Positions 28,166-38,361 of a DNA stretch of 64,000 nt are shown here, in pieces. Under the pieces are notes generated by a model. It was not told the DNA's origin and did not search any database. It saw only the letters and a list, made by a program, of their open reading frames with translations. The translations under genes and the position numbers were made by a program. Within the stretch, counting starts at the first letter, position 1; the number at the start of each line of letters is the position of its first letter. Origin of the DNA: Perlucidibaca aquatica (GTDB lineage: Bacteria; Pseudomonadota; Gammaproteobacteria; Pseudomonadales; Moraxellaceae). The stretch is from positions 372,001 through 436,000 of the forward strand of contig NZ_LZDB01000001.1 of NCBI RefSeq assembly GCF_001676655.1. Direction: 5' to 3'.

Positions 28166-30460
28166 ATGGACAAAACACCTGCGGTATCAGCCACCACTCA
28201 GAATCGGCTTTTGATGCAACGCCAACGGCGCTTCAAAGATAAGCTGGCCAACATCACGATTGGCATGGGCGGTGTGACCGTCATCTTGTCTATTCTGCTC
28301 ATTTTCTTTTACTTGCTGTATGAGGTTTGGCCGCTGCTCAAAGGCAGTGACTTAACAAAAGGTAGTTCCGTGGCGTCGACCACGCCATCGCTTTACCTCG
28401 ATGCTGACGAGTACAACTCCCGTGGCCTGCGTATCCAGGCCGACGGTCAATACGACGTGATTGATGCCAAGTCCGGCACGCTTTTATCGCGTAATCCCCT
28501 GCCGTTGCCTGAAGGCGTGACGGTCGCATCCATTAAAAAAGGCTCCGTGTTATCGGGGCTGATCGGCTTTGGTTTATCCAACGGCCAGCTACTCGTAGCC
28601 AAGCCTCAGTACACCACGCAATTCGATGAGGCCACGAACGCGCGTCAGGTCACTGCCTCGTTAGAGTATCCGTATGGCGAACAGCCCATTGTCATTAATG
28701 CTGATAGCCAGCCACTGACAACGTTCTATGTGCGTGGCGACGAAAGCAAACTGGTCGTGCTCGCAAAGACTTCACAGGGCTTAGAGCGTTTGACCTTTGA
28801 AATGAGCGGTGGCGAAGAAGCGGGTGGCCTGTCGCTGGGCTTCGGTGAAACAAGCGAGGGCAGTGAGGCCGCGCTCACCCAAACCGAGCGGACGCTTCTG
28901 CCCTATAGCGGCGGACCCATCACGGAAATCGTGTTGGGCCAAGACGGTGTTTGGGGCTATGTGTTCCATGATCGCAATCAGCTCGCCATTTACAGCCTGC
29001 GCAATGAGCCGGTCCTAAATCAAGAAATTACCGTGGCTGAGCCCGGCGTTGATGTGACTGCGGTGACGGCACTGCTAGGCAATATCTCGCTGATTATTGG
29101 CGATAGCCGAGGTCAGGCCAGCCAATGGTTTCAAGTACGTAAAGAAACCGCCGATGGCGAAAAGTTTGAGCTAACCAAAATTCGTGGCGTTAAGTTGGGC
29201 GATGCGCCCATCACTGCGCTGACCGGTGAGCCGGGCCGTAAAGGCTTTGTGGCGGGCGATAAAAAAGGTGTGATGTCGTATTACTACACCACTTCGCAAC
29301 GCCTCATCGGGCAAGAACAGGTTTCGACGACGCCCATTCGTGTGCTGTCAGTATCGCCCCGCTCGCAAGGCATTTTAGTGCAGTCGGAAGATGCCTTTAG
29401 CTTCTGGGCGTTGGAATCTGAGCATCCCGATGTGTCGATGTCATCGCTGTGGAGCAAGGTCTGGTACGAGTCGTATCCAGAAGCTTCTTACACGTGGCAA
29501 TCGTCTTCCGGCAATATTGATTTCGAGGGCAAGCTGTCTTTAATGCCGCTGACCTTTGGTACCTTCAAGGCCGCGTTCTACGCCATGGTCTTGGCAGCAC
29601 CTCTGGCGATTTTTGGTGCGATGTACACCTCCATGTTCATGGCACCTGCGCTGCGCCGCAAAGTGAAGCCGACCATTGAGCTGATGGGCGCGCTGCCGAC
29701 GGTTATTTTGGGCTTCTTAGCGGGCCTGTGGTTAGCACCCACTATCGAAGCTAGCCTGCCTGGTATTTTCAGCCTGTTAATTCTGACTCCACTGGGCATC
29801 TTGTTATTCGGCATGCTCTGGTCGCGACTGCCGCAAGAAAAGCGCCTGTTTAGCGAAGGTTGGACGCCAATTCTGCTGATCGTGCCGATTCTGCTGATTG
29901 GCTGGTTCTCGTTTTCTATGTCCAAGCCCATTGAAGTGGCCTTCTTCGGTGGCGATGTTCGCCTCTGGTTGGAATCTGAAACTGGTCTGAACTTCGACCA
30001 GCGCAATGCCCTGATTGTGGGTTTGGCCATGGGCTTTGCGGTGATTCCTAGCATCTACTCCATTGCCGAAGATGCGCTGTTCGCAGTGCCTCGTCATCTG
30101 ACGAATGGTTCCTTGGCGCTGGGTGCTACGCAGTGGCAAACCCTAACGCGCGTGGTGCTACCCACAGCATCGCCCGGTATTTTCTCGGCCGTTATGATTG
30201 GTTTTGGTCGCGCCATTGGCGAAACCATGATCGTGCTCATGGCCACGGGTAATACGGCGGTCATGGATTGGAACATCTTCGAAGGCATGCGCACGCTGTC
30301 GGCGAACGTGGCCGTTGAAATGGGCGAGGCTGAGGTGGCATCTACCCACTTCCGCGTCTTGTTCTTGTCGGCCTTCGTGCTGTTTGTGCTGACCTTCGTG
30401 TTGAACACCGCAGCAGAAGTGGTGCGTAACCGCCTGCGTAAAAAGTACGGCTCTCTGTAA
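28166..30460 (+). CDS. pstC: Phosphate ABC transporter permease PstC (long form)
   Basis: Permease of 764 residues. One membrane helix near residues 30-52 is followed by a large soluble insert (about 55-430) and then the usual permease core with six helices and the EAA loop (ALFAVPRHLTNGSLALGATQWQ). Classic PstC is about 320 residues; this long version is typical of Pseudomonas-like bacteria. I start at the ATG at 28166, 7 bases after AGGG, rather than the adjoining GTG at 28163. Confidence 0.93.
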   Translation: MDKTPAVSATTQNRLLMQRQRRFKDKLANITIGMGGVTVILSILLIFFYLLYEVWPLLKGSDLTKGSSVASTTPSLYLDADEYNSRGLRIQADGQYDVIDAKSGTLLSRNPLPLPEGVTVASIKKGSVLSGLIGFGLSNGQLLVAKPQYTTQFDEATNARQVTASLEYPYGEQPIVINADSQPLTTFYVRGDESKLVVLAKTSQGLERLTFEMSGGEEAGGLSLGFGETSEGSEAALTQTERTLLPYSGGPITEIVLGQDGVWGYVFHDRNQLAIYSLRNEPVLNQEITVAEPGVDVTAVTALLGNISLIIGDSRGQASQWFQVRKETADGEKFELTKIRGVKLGDAPITALTGEPGRKGFVAGDKKGVMSYYYTTSQRLIGQEQVSTTPIRVLSVSPRSQGILVQSEDAFSFWALESEHPDVSMSSLWSKVWYESYPEASYTWQSSSGNIDFEGKLSLMPLTFGTFKAAFYAMVLAAPLAIFGAMYTSMFMAPALRRKVKPTIELMGALPTVILGFLAGLWLAPTIEASLPGIFSLLILTPLGILLFGMLWSRLPQEKRLFSEGWTPILLIVPILLIGWFSFSMSKPIEVAFFGGDVRLWLESETGLNFDQRNALIVGLAMGFAVIPSIYSIAEDALFAVPRHLTNGSLALGATQWQTLTRVVLPTASPGIFSAVMIGFGRAIGETMIVLMATGNTAVMDWNIFEGMRTLSANVAVEMGEAEVASTHFRVLFLSAFVLFVLTFVLNTAAEVVRNRLRKKYGSL

Positions 30461-30477
30461 GGGAAGTGGATTGACTC

Positions 30478-32139
30478 ATGAAAGCACGTGAATATTTTAA
30501 ATCCGGAGAGGCCTACGTTTGGCTCAATGCCGGCACGGTCGCCATCTGCCTGATCATGGTGTTGGGCGTACTTGGCCTCATTGCGGTGCGCGGCTTGGGC
30601 TACTTCTGGCCGGCTGATGTGGTGCAGGCACAGTACTCGGCGCCGGGCAGCAGCCAAATTGAAACGGTTGTTGGCGAAATTTATGACAGCAAAACGGACA
30701 CTGCCAAACGCCTAGCCGAATCCGGTATTGAAGTGCCCCAAGGCATCACGGCGGTGGAGCGTATTTCCATTAAGCAGGGTAATCGTGACCAAGGCCAGCC
30801 AGACTTCCGCTGGGTCTTTGCCGACACTCTGAGCAATGTGAAATACCCAGAAGACATCGTGGTGTTGGAGCGCTTTGAGTGGGGTAGCTTCTATGGCCGC
30901 CTAAAGTCGGTGAGCGAGAATGGCACCGAAGTCGCATCAGGCCCCGCCGCGTGGGACGCGCTGCAAGATCGCTTGGATCGTAGCAATGATTTGCTGGCGG
31001 ACATGACCGCCATTGAAAAGGGTGAGATTGGTAGCATCAACTTCGCCCTAGAATCTCTGCGTCTGGAAGAGAAGCGTCTGCAACTGGAAAACGCGCTCAC
31101 AGAGGCGGAAGTTGCTCGTATTGCCTCTGAGCGTGATGCCCTGAATACCCGTTACGCCAAACTCGCCGAACAACTGGATGCCTTAAAGCAGCAGGGCACG
31201 CGCGACAGCGCGACCTTCGTGACGCCGCAAGGCAACGAAGTGGATATTTCACTGAATAAAATTGTTGCCGCCACGCAGCCGAACGCCATGAACGTGCTCG
31301 AGAAGCTCGGCCACTACTTTAAGAACCTCTGGCACTTTTTGTCTGGCGACCCGCGTGAAGCCAACACCGAGGGTGGCATTTTCCCTGCCATCTTTGGCAC
31401 CGTGCTGATGGTGTTGTTGATGACGGTGCTGGTCACGCCGTTGGGCGTGATCGCGGCAATTTATCTGCGTGAATACGCTAACCAGGGCATGGTTACGCAA
31501 ATCGTCCGAATCTCGGTAAACAATCTCGCCGGTGTGCCATCCATCGTTTATGGCGTGTTTGGCTTGGGCTTCTTCGTGTACTTCTTGGGCGGCAATATTG
31601 ATGCCCTGTTCTACCCCGAAGCCTCGCCAGCGCCTGTATTCGGCACGCCAGGCCTGCTTTGGGCGGCCATCACCCTGGCCTTGCTGACTTTGCCGGTGGT
31701 GATTGTATCGACCGAGGAAGGCTTGTCGCGTATTCCGCGTGCGCTTAAGGAAGGCTCGTTGGCACTGGGTGCAACCAAGGCTGAAACCTTGTGGCGCGTC
31801 ATTCTGCCCATGGCAACGCCCTCGATTTTGACCGGTGTTATTCTGGCAATTGCCCGTGCAGCTGGTGAAGTAGCGCCGCTGATGCTGGTGGGTGTGGTGA
31901 AGCTGGCTCCCACACTGCCACTCGACATGAATGCACCGTTCCTGCATCTCGAGCGTAAGTTTATGCACTTGGGCTTCCATATCTACGACGTCGGTTTCCA
32001 GAGCCCCAACGTTGAAGCGGCACGTCCGCTGGTTTACGCCACCGCGTTCCTGCTGGTGACGGTGGTGGTTGCGCTTAACCTATCGGCAATCAGCCTGCGT
32101 AACCGTTTGCGTGAAAAGTACAAGGCCCTGGAAAACTAA
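30478..32139 (+). CDS. pstA: Phosphate ABC transporter permease PstA (long form)
   Basis: Permease of 553 residues with an N-terminal helix (20-45), a soluble insert containing a coiled coil (about 165-245) and a C-terminal six-helix permease core with the EAA loop (LSRIPRALKEGSLALGATKAET). Partner of PstC; both carry unusually large soluble segments. It starts 17 bases after pstC. Confidence 0.93.
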   Translation: MKAREYFKSGEAYVWLNAGTVAICLIMVLGVLGLIAVRGLGYFWPADVVQAQYSAPGSSQIETVVGEIYDSKTDTAKRLAESGIEVPQGITAVERISIKQGNRDQGQPDFRWVFADTLSNVKYPEDIVVLERFEWGSFYGRLKSVSENGTEVASGPAAWDALQDRLDRSNDLLADMTAIEKGEIGSINFALESLRLEEKRLQLENALTEAEVARIASERDALNTRYAKLAEQLDALKQQGTRDSATFVTPQGNEVDISLNKIVAATQPNAMNVLEKLGHYFKNLWHFLSGDPREANTEGGIFPAIFGTVLMVLLMTVLVTPLGVIAAIYLREYANQGMVTQIVRISVNNLAGVPSIVYGVFGLGFFVYFLGGNIDALFYPEASPAPVFGTPGLLWAAITLALLTLPVVIVSTEEGLSRIPRALKEGSLALGATKAETLWRVILPMATPSILTGVILAIARAAGEVAPLMLVGVVKLAPTLPLDMNAPFLHLERKFMHLGFHIYDVGFQSPNVEAARPLVYATAFLLVTVVVALNLSAISLRNRLREKYKALEN

Positions 32140-32197
32140 TTAGGACGGCTGGTGGAGACACCAGCCATCACAACCTGACAGAATCCTGAGAAGAGCG

Positions 32198-33079
32198 ATG
32201 AGTTTCGATATGGACAAGCCCATGACTAATGACACCCCAGTAACTGCAAGCAAGGGTTACAACATGACTGGCAACGACGATGGCGCAATGGGTCGTACCA
32301 GCCGCCATCTGCAGTTAGGCAGCGAAGAAGTGTGTGTGGAAACACACAATCTGAACTTGTTCTACGGCGACAAGCAGGCGCTCTTCGACGTCAACATGAA
32401 GATTCCGAAAAAGCGCGTGACAGCATTCATCGGCCCGTCCGGTTGCGGTAAGTCGACGCTGTTGCGTACCTTCAACCGCATGAATGATCTGGTTGATGGC
32501 TGCCGCATCAATGGCGAAATCAAGCTCGATGGCCAGAACATTTTTGACCGTTCGGTAGACATCACCGATTTGCGTCGTCGTGTTGGGATGGTGTTCCAAA
32601 AAGCCAACCCATTCCCGAAGACGATCTATGAAAACGTCGCATATGGTCTGCGTTTGCAAGGCCAAAACAATAAGCGTGTGCTCGACGAAGTGGTGGAAAA
32701 CTCGCTGAAAGGCGCGGCCCTCTGGGACGAAGTGAAAGACCGTTTGAACGAGTCTGCGCTTGGCCTGTCTGGTGGACAGCAGCAGCGTTTGGTCATTGCC
32801 CGCGCCATTGCTGTAGAGCCCGAAGTGCTGTTGCTCGATGAGCCCTGTTCGGCACTAGACCCGATTTCCACGCTGAAAGTGGAAGAGCTTATTCATGAGC
32901 TGCGTGAGCGCTTCACCATCCTCATCGTGACGCACAACATGCAACAAGCTGCGCGTGTGTCCGATTACACTGCCTTTATGTACCTCGGTAAGATGGTGGA
33001 GCACGGTGATACCGATACGCTCTTCACCAACCCGAAAAATAAACAAACCGAAGACTACATCACCGGCCGTTACGGTTAA
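32198..33079 (+). CDS. pstB: Phosphate ABC transporter ATP-binding protein PstB
   Basis: ATPase of 293 residues. Walker [10 protein letters not shown] near residue 85, ABC signature LSGGQQQR near 190, Walker [14 protein letters not shown] and the H-loop VTHNMQQA. An N-terminal extension of about 45 residues precedes the ABC core. A later ATG at 32222 could also serve as start. Confidence 0.97.
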   Translation: MSFDMDKPMTNDTPVTASKGYNMTGNDDGAMGRTSRHLQLGSEEVCVETHNLNLFYGDKQALFDVNMKIPKKRVTAFIGPSGCGKSTLLRTFNRMNDLVDGCRINGEIKLDGQNIFDRSVDITDLRRRVGMVFQKANPFPKTIYENVAYGLRLQGQNNKRVLDEVVENSLKGAALWDEVKDRLNESALGLSGGQQQRLVIARAIAVEPEVLLLDEPCSALDPISTLKVEELIHELRERFTILIVTHNMQQAARVSDYTAFMYLGKMVEHGDTDTLFTNPKNKQTEDYITGRYG

Positions 33080-33097
33080 TAAGGCGGAGCTAAGACC

Positions 33098-33811
33098 ATG
33101 CAAAGCAAAGATTACGCTCACCACATTTCCGGCCAGTACAACGCAGAGCTGGAGGAAGTTCGTACCCACTTCCTCGCCATGGGTGGTCTGGTCGAAAAGC
33201 AAGTTACTGACAGCATTAACGCCTTGCTGGATGCCGACTCGGCACTGGCGGCATCGGTGCAAGACAATGACCGTCGCATCAACCAGATGGAGTCGGGCAT
33301 TGACGAAGAAATTATCCGTATTTTGGCGCGTCGCCAGCCAGCGGCATCCGATTTGCGCATGATTATCGCCATTGGTAAATCCATTACCGACCTTGAGCGC
33401 ATGGGCGATGAAGCTGCGAAGATCGCGCGCGCAGCCCTTTCGCTGTGCGAAGAAGGCGAGTCGCCGCGTGGCTACCTGGAATGTCGTCACATCGGCAATC
33501 AGGTGCGCTTAATGATTCACGAAGCGCTTGATGCGTTCGCGCACTTCGATGCCAATCAGGCCTTCAAGGTCATGCAGGCCGATGCCGAAATCGATATCGA
33601 GTACAAGACCGCTACGCGTGCGCTGGTGACTTACATGATGGAAGACCCACGCGCTATTTCGCGCGTGCTCAATGTCATGGGCGTATTGCGTTCGCTGGAG
33701 CGCATTGGCGACCACGCCCGCAATATCTCCGAGCAGTTAATCTTCTTGGTGAAGGGTGCGGATGTGCGTCACAGCAGCTATGAGCAGGTGCAACGCAAGC
33801 TCGAAAACTAA
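33098..33811 (+). CDS. phoU: Phosphate signalling protein PhoU
   Basis: PhoU, 237 residues, two PhoU helical bundles with the metal-binding E/DxxxD motifs (ERMGDEAAKIAR near 108; ERIGDHARNISEQ near 208). It represses PhoR signalling when phosphate is plentiful. Last gene of the pst operon, 18 bases after pstB, with a GGAG ribosome site, followed by a bidirectional terminator. Confidence 0.97.
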   Translation: MQSKDYAHHISGQYNAELEEVRTHFLAMGGLVEKQVTDSINALLDADSALAASVQDNDRRINQMESGIDEEIIRILARRQPAASDLRMIIAIGKSITDLERMGDEAAKIARAALSLCEEGESPRGYLECRHIGNQVRLMIHEALDAFAHFDANQAFKVMQADAEIDIEYKTATRALVTYMMEDPRAISRVLNVMGVLRSLERIGDHARNISEQLIFLVKGADVRHSSYEQVQRKLEN

Positions 33812-33818
33812 GTGCGTT

Positions 33819-33851
33819 AAAAAAACCGGCGATCGTATCGCCGGTTTTTTT
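33819..33851 (+). terminator. Bidirectional terminator between phoU and phoR
   Basis: A 14-bp stem (33819-33832 with 33838-33851) with GC core CCGGCGA, 5-base loop and symmetric A and T runs. It serves phoU on the plus strand and phoR, ending at 33921, on the minus strand. Confidence 0.9.
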
Positions 33852-33920
33852 ATGCCCTTAAAACGGGATGGCGCTGTCATGAAACTGCATGGGGGCCTCG
33901 TGCGCTTGGCGAAGGAAAAG

Positions 33921-35222
33921 TCAGTGTTCGATAGTTCCAGCAATAACCGATGAGGGGAAGATGCAGCTGAAACGCGAGCCTTTGCCCAGGTCGGAGTGAA
34001 TATCGAGATGTCCTTTATGCTGCATCAACACATGCTTAACGATAGCCAGCCCCAGACCCGTACCGCCGGTCGCTGAGCTGCGGGCGGCATCGGCGCGATA
34101 GAAGCGTTCGGTGAGGCGAGGCACATGAACAGGGTCAATACCAATGCCGTTATCGCTAACGCGGAAGTACGCGCCTTGGCTGTCAGACCACCAGCGCACA
34201 TGAATCAGGCCGTTGTCTGGCGTGTACTTAACGGCATTGGTGACCAGGTTGGAAAAGGCCGAGCGCAAGTCGGCTTCGCGTCCCAGCAGACACAGGCCGT
34301 CCTCAACTTCCAGCGTCACACTTTGACCTTTGGGCTTGGCCATCGCCTCGGCATCGTGATGGATTTGGCGCAGCAGTCTAGGCACATCAACCCATTGCGG
34401 TTCGCGATCTTCCGGCTGGCTCTCTAAGCGAGACAGCATGAGTAGGTCATTCACCAGGTTATTCATGCGCGTGGCTTGCTGCTGCATTTGGCTCAATGCA
34501 CGCGTCCAGCGCGGCGCGAAATCTTCGATCTGATCGTTGAGCGTTTCTAAGTAACCACTGAGCACGGTTAGTGGAGTTCTTAACTCATGCGACACGTTTG
34601 CGACAAAATCTTTGCGCATTTGTTCGAGGTTATGCAGGCGCGTGATGTCGTACACAATCATGAGCCTGTCGTTATCACCGAAGCGGGTAATTTCGAATTG
34701 CAGTTGCTGCCCCGGCGTTCGCGGCGATGCCATTTTTAGGCCTTCTTCATAGGGGCCGTGTTGGAAGTAGCGATTAAAGCTGGGCGTACGAATGAGGTTA
34801 AGGATGGGTTGGCCTCGGTCTCGCGGGCGTATGCCCAGCAAGGCTTGCGCGGCGGGGTTCCACCACTCCAAATTACCCGCACTGTCGATGAGTGTGACGG
34901 CCTCTTCAAGGGCTGAAACCGACGCGCGCGCGCGCTCGATAATATTGAGCAGATTGTCGCGTGATCGACGCTCATTGCGACGCAGCTGATAAATGTCCTG
35001 AAAGACTTCATCCCAGCTGCCTTTACTGTCTGGAACGTCTTGCTCCGGGTTGCGCAACCACTCACGTAAACGCTCAAGATCGCGCAGTGAGCGCCAGAGA
35101 AATAACACCAAGACGGCGGCAACTGTCCATCCGGCAATACCAAAAAACCAGCCGACCGCGCCTGCAGCAACGATGGCTAACAGGAGCTCACTGGTTTCGC
35201 GTTCGGGGAGATATCGCTTCAC
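33921..35222 (-). CDS. phoR: Phosphate regulon sensor histidine kinase PhoR
   Basis: Kinase of 433 residues: two N-terminal membrane helices (about 10-45), PAS domain (about 95-190), H-box VSHELRTPL near 207, N-box [12 protein letters not shown]-boxes DNGIGID and [10 protein letters not shown]. It starts with GTG overlapping the phoB stop (GTGA at 35219-35222), showing translational coupling. It phosphorylates PhoB under phosphate limitation, under control of PstSCAB-PhoU. Confidence 0.95.
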   Translation of the reverse strand: MKRYLPERETSELLLAIVAAGAVGWFFGIAGWTVAAVLVLFLWRSLRDLERLREWLRNPEQDVPDSKGSWDEVFQDIYQLRRNERRSRDNLLNIIERARASVSALEEAVTLIDSAGNLEWWNPAAQALLGIRPRDRGQPILNLIRTPSFNRYFQHGPYEEGLKMASPRTPGQQLQFEITRFGDNDRLMIVYDITRLHNLEQMRKDFVANVSHELRTPLTVLSGYLETLNDQIEDFAPRWTRALSQMQQQATRMNNLVNDLLMLSRLESQPEDREPQWVDVPRLLRQIHHDAEAMAKPKGQSVTLEVEDGLCLLGREADLRSAFSNLVTNAVKYTPDNGLIHVRWWSDSQGAYFRVSDNGIGIDPVHVPRLTERFYRADAARSSATGGTGLGLAIVKHVLMQHKGHLDIHSDLGKGSRFSCIFPSSVIAGTIEH

Positions 35223-35932
35223 GGCGCCTCAGCGCGATCCTCGACTTGCGTCGAGAAGCGGTAGCCGGTGCCGCGAACAGTCTGAATAAAGCGTTCGAAG
35301 CCGAAGGGCTCCAGCGCTTTGCGCAGACGGCGGATATGAACATCAATGGTCCGGTCTTCAACATAGACATTGCCGCCCCAGACCTGATCGAGCATCTGTG
35401 TGCGCGTGTAGGCACGCTCGGGGTGGCTCATGAAAAAGGCCAGCAGACGGTATTCGGTTGGGCCCATTTCCACGGGCTTGTCGTGCGCGGTAATCCGGTG
35501 GCTGACCGGGTCGAGCTTCAGGCCTTCAACCTCAATCGCCTTCTCCTGGTTCAATGCGCTGGAGCGGCGAAGTACGGCCTTAATTCGCGAGATCAACTCA
35601 CGGGTTGAGAACGGCTTGGTGATGTAGTCGTCGGCGCCGGCATCCAGGCCCTGGATCTTGTTGTCTTCCTCGCCGCGCGCGGTGAGCATGATGATGGGGA
35701 TTTCACTGGTGTTCTCGTCGCGCTTGAGGCGACGCGCCAGCTCGATGCCGGTCATGCCGGGCAACATCCAGTCGAGCAAAATCAGGGCAGGGCGCTCATC
35801 GACGACCAGGTGATGTGCTTGCAGGGCATCTTCGGCCTCAATGCACTCAAAGCCGGCTAAATCCAGGGCGATAGCGATCATCTCGCGGATAGCGGCTTCA
35901 TCATCGACGATTAAAATGCGTTCGTTTTTCAT
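35219..35932 (-). CDS. phoB: Phosphate regulon response regulator PhoB
   Basis: OmpR/PhoB-type regulator of 237 residues. Receiver domain (1-120) with the phosphoacceptor Asp in [10 protein letters not shown] and the switch Lys in DDYITKPFS; winged-helix domain with [14 protein letters not shown] and [10 protein letters not shown] take the start at 35932 ([12 protein letters not shown]); a longer frame to 35983 would add 17 atypical residues. No convincing Pho box was seen directly upstream. Confidence 0.96.
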   Translation of the reverse strand: MKNERILIVDDEAAIREMIAIALDLAGFECIEAEDALQAHHLVVDERPALILLDWMLPGMTGIELARRLKRDENTSEIPIIMLTARGEEDNKIQGLDAGADDYITKPFSTRELISRIKAVLRRSSALNQEKAIEVEGLKLDPVSHRITAHDKPVEMGPTEYRLLAFFMSHPERAYTRTQMLDQVWGGNVYVEDRTIDVHIRRLRKALEPFGFERFIQTVRGTGYRFSTQVEDRAEAP

Positions 35933-36001
35933 GTGACGGTTTACCGTGAGTGAAGTGACACTCTCATTACACGCAGATTTCATGACGGAAATATTACTAT
36001 T

Positions 36002-36877
36002 TCATGTCGTGGCGTGAAAAAGCCATCCGCCCAAGAGTGCGATAAAAACGACCAATCCGACAATATGGTTATTTTTGAACGCATCCAAGCAGGTTTGGGG
36101 TTCTCGAGCGCGAGTTTGCCATGCCTGCAAAGCAAACAGTATGAAAGCGGCCAGCAGGCCCGCATACCAAGGCCAGCCTAGGCTGAGCTGTTGCCCCAGC
36201 AGGAGCAAGCCGACTAAAAACAGGCCTTGCAGCAGGCCAACCATGAGCAAGTCGAGCTCACCAAACAAAATGGCGGTGGATTTGATTCCCGCTTTCAGGT
36301 CATCGTCGCGATCACACATCGCGTATTGTGTGTCGTAGGCCACAGTCCAGGCTAGGTTGGCACTGTATAGCAGCCAGCACAGGGCATCGGGTGATTTGCC
36401 TTGGGCCACAAAGGCCATTGGGATGGCCCACGAAAACGCGGCGCCTAAGACCACTTGCGGTAAATAGGTGTAGCGCTTCATAAACGGATACAGCGTGGCT
36501 AAGGCCAATGCGCCAAAAGACCAATAAAACGTTTCGCGATTTAGCCAGAGCAGCAGCGAGGCGCTGAGGCCGACTAAGAGCGCAAACAGCAGCAGGGCCT
36601 CTTTCGCACTGACACGGCCGGTGACCAGTGGACGATCTGCCGTCCGTGCAACTTCGCCATCCCAATGCCGATCGGCATAGTCGTTAATGACACAGCCGGC
36701 GGAGCGCATAAACACCACGCCTAGGGTGAAAATCAGCACGATAGACAGGCTGGGATGGCCGTCGCCTGCAATCCAGACGGCCCACAGCGTAGGCCAGAGC
36801 AACAGCCAAATGCCGATGGGGCGATCGAGTCGCATGAGGGCAATAAAATCGGGCAGGCGCGAAGCGAAAGAGGCCAT
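36002..36877 (-). CDS. ubiA: 4-hydroxybenzoate octaprenyltransferase
   Basis: Membrane prenyltransferase of 291 residues that attaches the polyprenyl chain to 4-hydroxybenzoate in ubiquinone synthesis. The first Asp-rich motif NDYADRHWD near residue 66 and the second DTQYAMCDRDDD near 190 bind Mg-prenyl diphosphate. Eight or so membrane segments. It follows ubiC by 6 bases on the minus strand. Confidence 0.97.
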   Translation of the reverse strand: MASFASRLPDFIALMRLDRPIGIWLLLWPTLWAVWIAGDGHPSLSIVLIFTLGVVFMRSAGCVINDYADRHWDGEVARTADRPLVTGRVSAKEALLLFALLVGLSASLLLWLNRETFYWSFGALALATLYPFMKRYTYLPQVVLGAAFSWAIPMAFVAQGKSPDALCWLLYSANLAWTVAYDTQYAMCDRDDDLKAGIKSTAILFGELDLLMVGLLQGLFLVGLLLLGQQLSLGWPWYAGLLAAFILFALQAWQTRAREPQTCLDAFKNNHIVGLVVFIALLGGWLFHATT

Positions 36878-36883
36878 AGCGAG

Positions 36884-37405
36884 TCAGTCCAAAAGCGCAG
36901 GTAAAAAGGCCTCTGCGACCAAGACCGGATGGCCTTGCAGAGACAGGCGTGATCGCCTCGCCCAGCATAATTGATTCCGCAACAGAATTTGCGCACAAGC
37001 AATGTCGCCGCGAACCAATTGCGGGTTGCGGAAAAGAACGCTGCCCAGAGATTGATTGCCCAGCCGCGTTAAGCGTCGCCCCATGCCGATGAGGCTGCTG
37101 CGCGGCAAAATGGAGCGGGCCTGAACCCACACGTCGTTCTGGCAGATCAGTTGAACCTCACGAATCCACGCCAATTGGCCAGCAGCCAAACCCAATTGCG
37201 CCCGCTCTTCGCGATGCGGCAGCGCCCAGCCCTCGTGTAAAACGCGTACGCGTAGTTGGCCCTGCGCTTTGCGTTGCAGGCGCGCGGTGAGCGAGCCGGG
37301 CTCCTTGAGCCAGCTTCGCCATTGCGTGGGGGGAGCAATTTGCCAGTGCCGTGTCGACGGAAGCCAGAGCGCTGGGTGATGCCAATGCGTGCGGTGTTTT
37401 TGCAT
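36884..37405 (-). CDS. ubiC: Chorismate pyruvate-lyase
   Basis: Protein of 173 residues that releases 4-hydroxybenzoate from chorismate. Family features are the Arg-containing strand REVQLICQNDVWVQARSILP, LIGMGRRLTRLGNQSLGSVLF near 105-125 and the late Glu in VAEAFLP. First gene of the ubiCA pair. It diverges from the rubrerythrin gene. Confidence 0.92.
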   Translation of the reverse strand: MQKHRTHWHHPALWLPSTRHWQIAPPTQWRSWLKEPGSLTARLQRKAQGQLRVRVLHEGWALPHREERAQLGLAAGQLAWIREVQLICQNDVWVQARSILPRSSLIGMGRRLTRLGNQSLGSVLFRNPQLVRGDIACAQILLRNQLCWARRSRLSLQGHPVLVAEAFLPALLD

Positions 37406-37462
37406 GATGGCGCGAGCATGACGATGTGTTTCAGGGGACGCAAGCTAACGAAGCTTATAGCC

Positions 37463-37499
37463 ATAGCCATTGGCTATCATTTAATTATAAATAATATAT
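37463..37499 (+). promoter_or_regulatory. Predicted OxyR binding site upstream of rubrerythrin
   Basis: Four tetrads at exactly 7-base spacing: ATAG (37463), CTAT (37474), TTAT (37485), ATAT (37496). The OxyR consensus is ATAG-N7-CTAT-N7-ATAG-N7-CTAT, so 13 of 16 positions agree with perfect phasing. It lies about 90 bases before the rubrerythrin start, and an oxyR gene is 5 kb downstream. AT-rich sequence raises the chance of coincidence. Confidence 0.6.
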
Positions 37500-37586
37500 T
37501 TTCTATTGTTTTTGGGTCTGGTTAAAGTGCCCTTGTACCGAGCAGCTAGCCCCTGTTCGCAGCCGATTCTACGAGGAGTATGCAGC

Positions 37587-38060
37587 ATGAAAATCAACGT
37601 TACCGTGACCGGGAAAAACTTGGAAGCCGCTTTCGCTGGCGAGTCGATGGCCTTCATGAAGTACAGCTACTTTGCCAAAGTGGCTCGTGCCATGGGCGAT
37701 GAAGCCACTGCCGCCGCGTTTGAGGAAACAGCGAAACAGGAAATCCAGCACGCCTTTGGTCACCTCGATATTCTCTATCCCAAAGAAACGCTCACGCCCG
37801 CCAACATGTTGGAAACGGCGATTGCCGGTGAGACCTACGAGTACACCGAAATGTACCCTAAGTTTCGCGAAACCGCGGTGGCGGAGAACAACGCCGATGC
37901 CATCCAAGAGTTTAGCGAGCAGATTGCTGAGTCGCAGGAGCACGCCCAGTGGTTCCAGCAGGCGCTGCTAAAAGCCGAGAAGCGTTTTGCCGCGCTGGCT
38001 AAGGTCGAAGAGCGCCATGCCAATCACTACAAGCAGGTGTTGGCGAACGTTCAAGCATGA
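37587..38060 (+). CDS. Rubrerythrin (ferritin-like diiron domain only)
   Basis: Protein of 157 residues forming a four-helix ferritin-like diiron bundle: ESMAFMKYSYFAKVA, KQEIQHAFGHLD, ETYEYTEMYPKF and ESQEHAQWFQ supply the Glu/His ligands. It lacks the C-terminal rubredoxin domain of classic rubrerythrin, but a separate rubredoxin is encoded 133 bases downstream. Rubrerythrins reduce hydrogen peroxide to water using electrons from rubredoxin. Start at 37587 after GAGGAGT; the open frame upstream is not conserved. Confidence 0.93.
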   Translation: MKINVTVTGKNLEAAFAGESMAFMKYSYFAKVARAMGDEATAAAFEETAKQEIQHAFGHLDILYPKETLTPANMLETAIAGETYEYTEMYPKFRETAVAENNADAIQEFSEQIAESQEHAQWFQQALLKAEKRFAALAKVEERHANHYKQVLANVQA

Positions 38061-38193
38061 CAGTGTTTGATGTAAGGGTTTGATGTAACATAGCGCGCCG
38101 AATTGCATGTGCCAGCTGGCGCGCGTACCGTATCGACGCTGTCACAGTGGCGATCATAAATCCGAAACGAATTTGATGAATCAGGGGTAAATC

Positions 38194-38358
38194 ATGAAGA
38201 AGTGGCAATGCATCGTATGTGGTTTCATTTATGACGAAGCCGTAGGCATGCCGTGGGACGGCGTTCCCGCCGGAACCTCGTGGAATGACATTCCAGCAGA
38301 TTGGCTGTGCCCAGACTGTGGCGTGGGTAAAGATGACTTTGAAATGGTGGAGATCTAA
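38194..38358 (+). CDS. rubA: Rubredoxin
   Basis: A 54-residue iron protein with both CxxC iron ligands: CIVCG at residues 6-10 and CPDCG at 39-43. It carries one electron from rubredoxin reductase to rubrerythrin or an alkane/other monooxygenase. ATG at 38194 after AGGGG. The gap to rubB is 3 bases, so the two are co-transcribed. The gene name follows the Acinetobacter rubA-rubB pair. Confidence 0.95.
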   Translation: MKKWQCIVCGFIYDEAVGMPWDGVPAGTSWNDIPADWLCPDCGVGKDDFEMVEI

Positions 38359-38361
38359 GTC

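Noticed and set aside
35933-36001. Pho box upstream of phoB on the minus strand
   Set aside because: CCGTCAT is present but the second half site does not match at the 4-base spacing.
37506-37586. N-terminal extension of rubrerythrin
   Set aside because: The internal ATG at 37587 has an excellent ribosome site and matches the family start.
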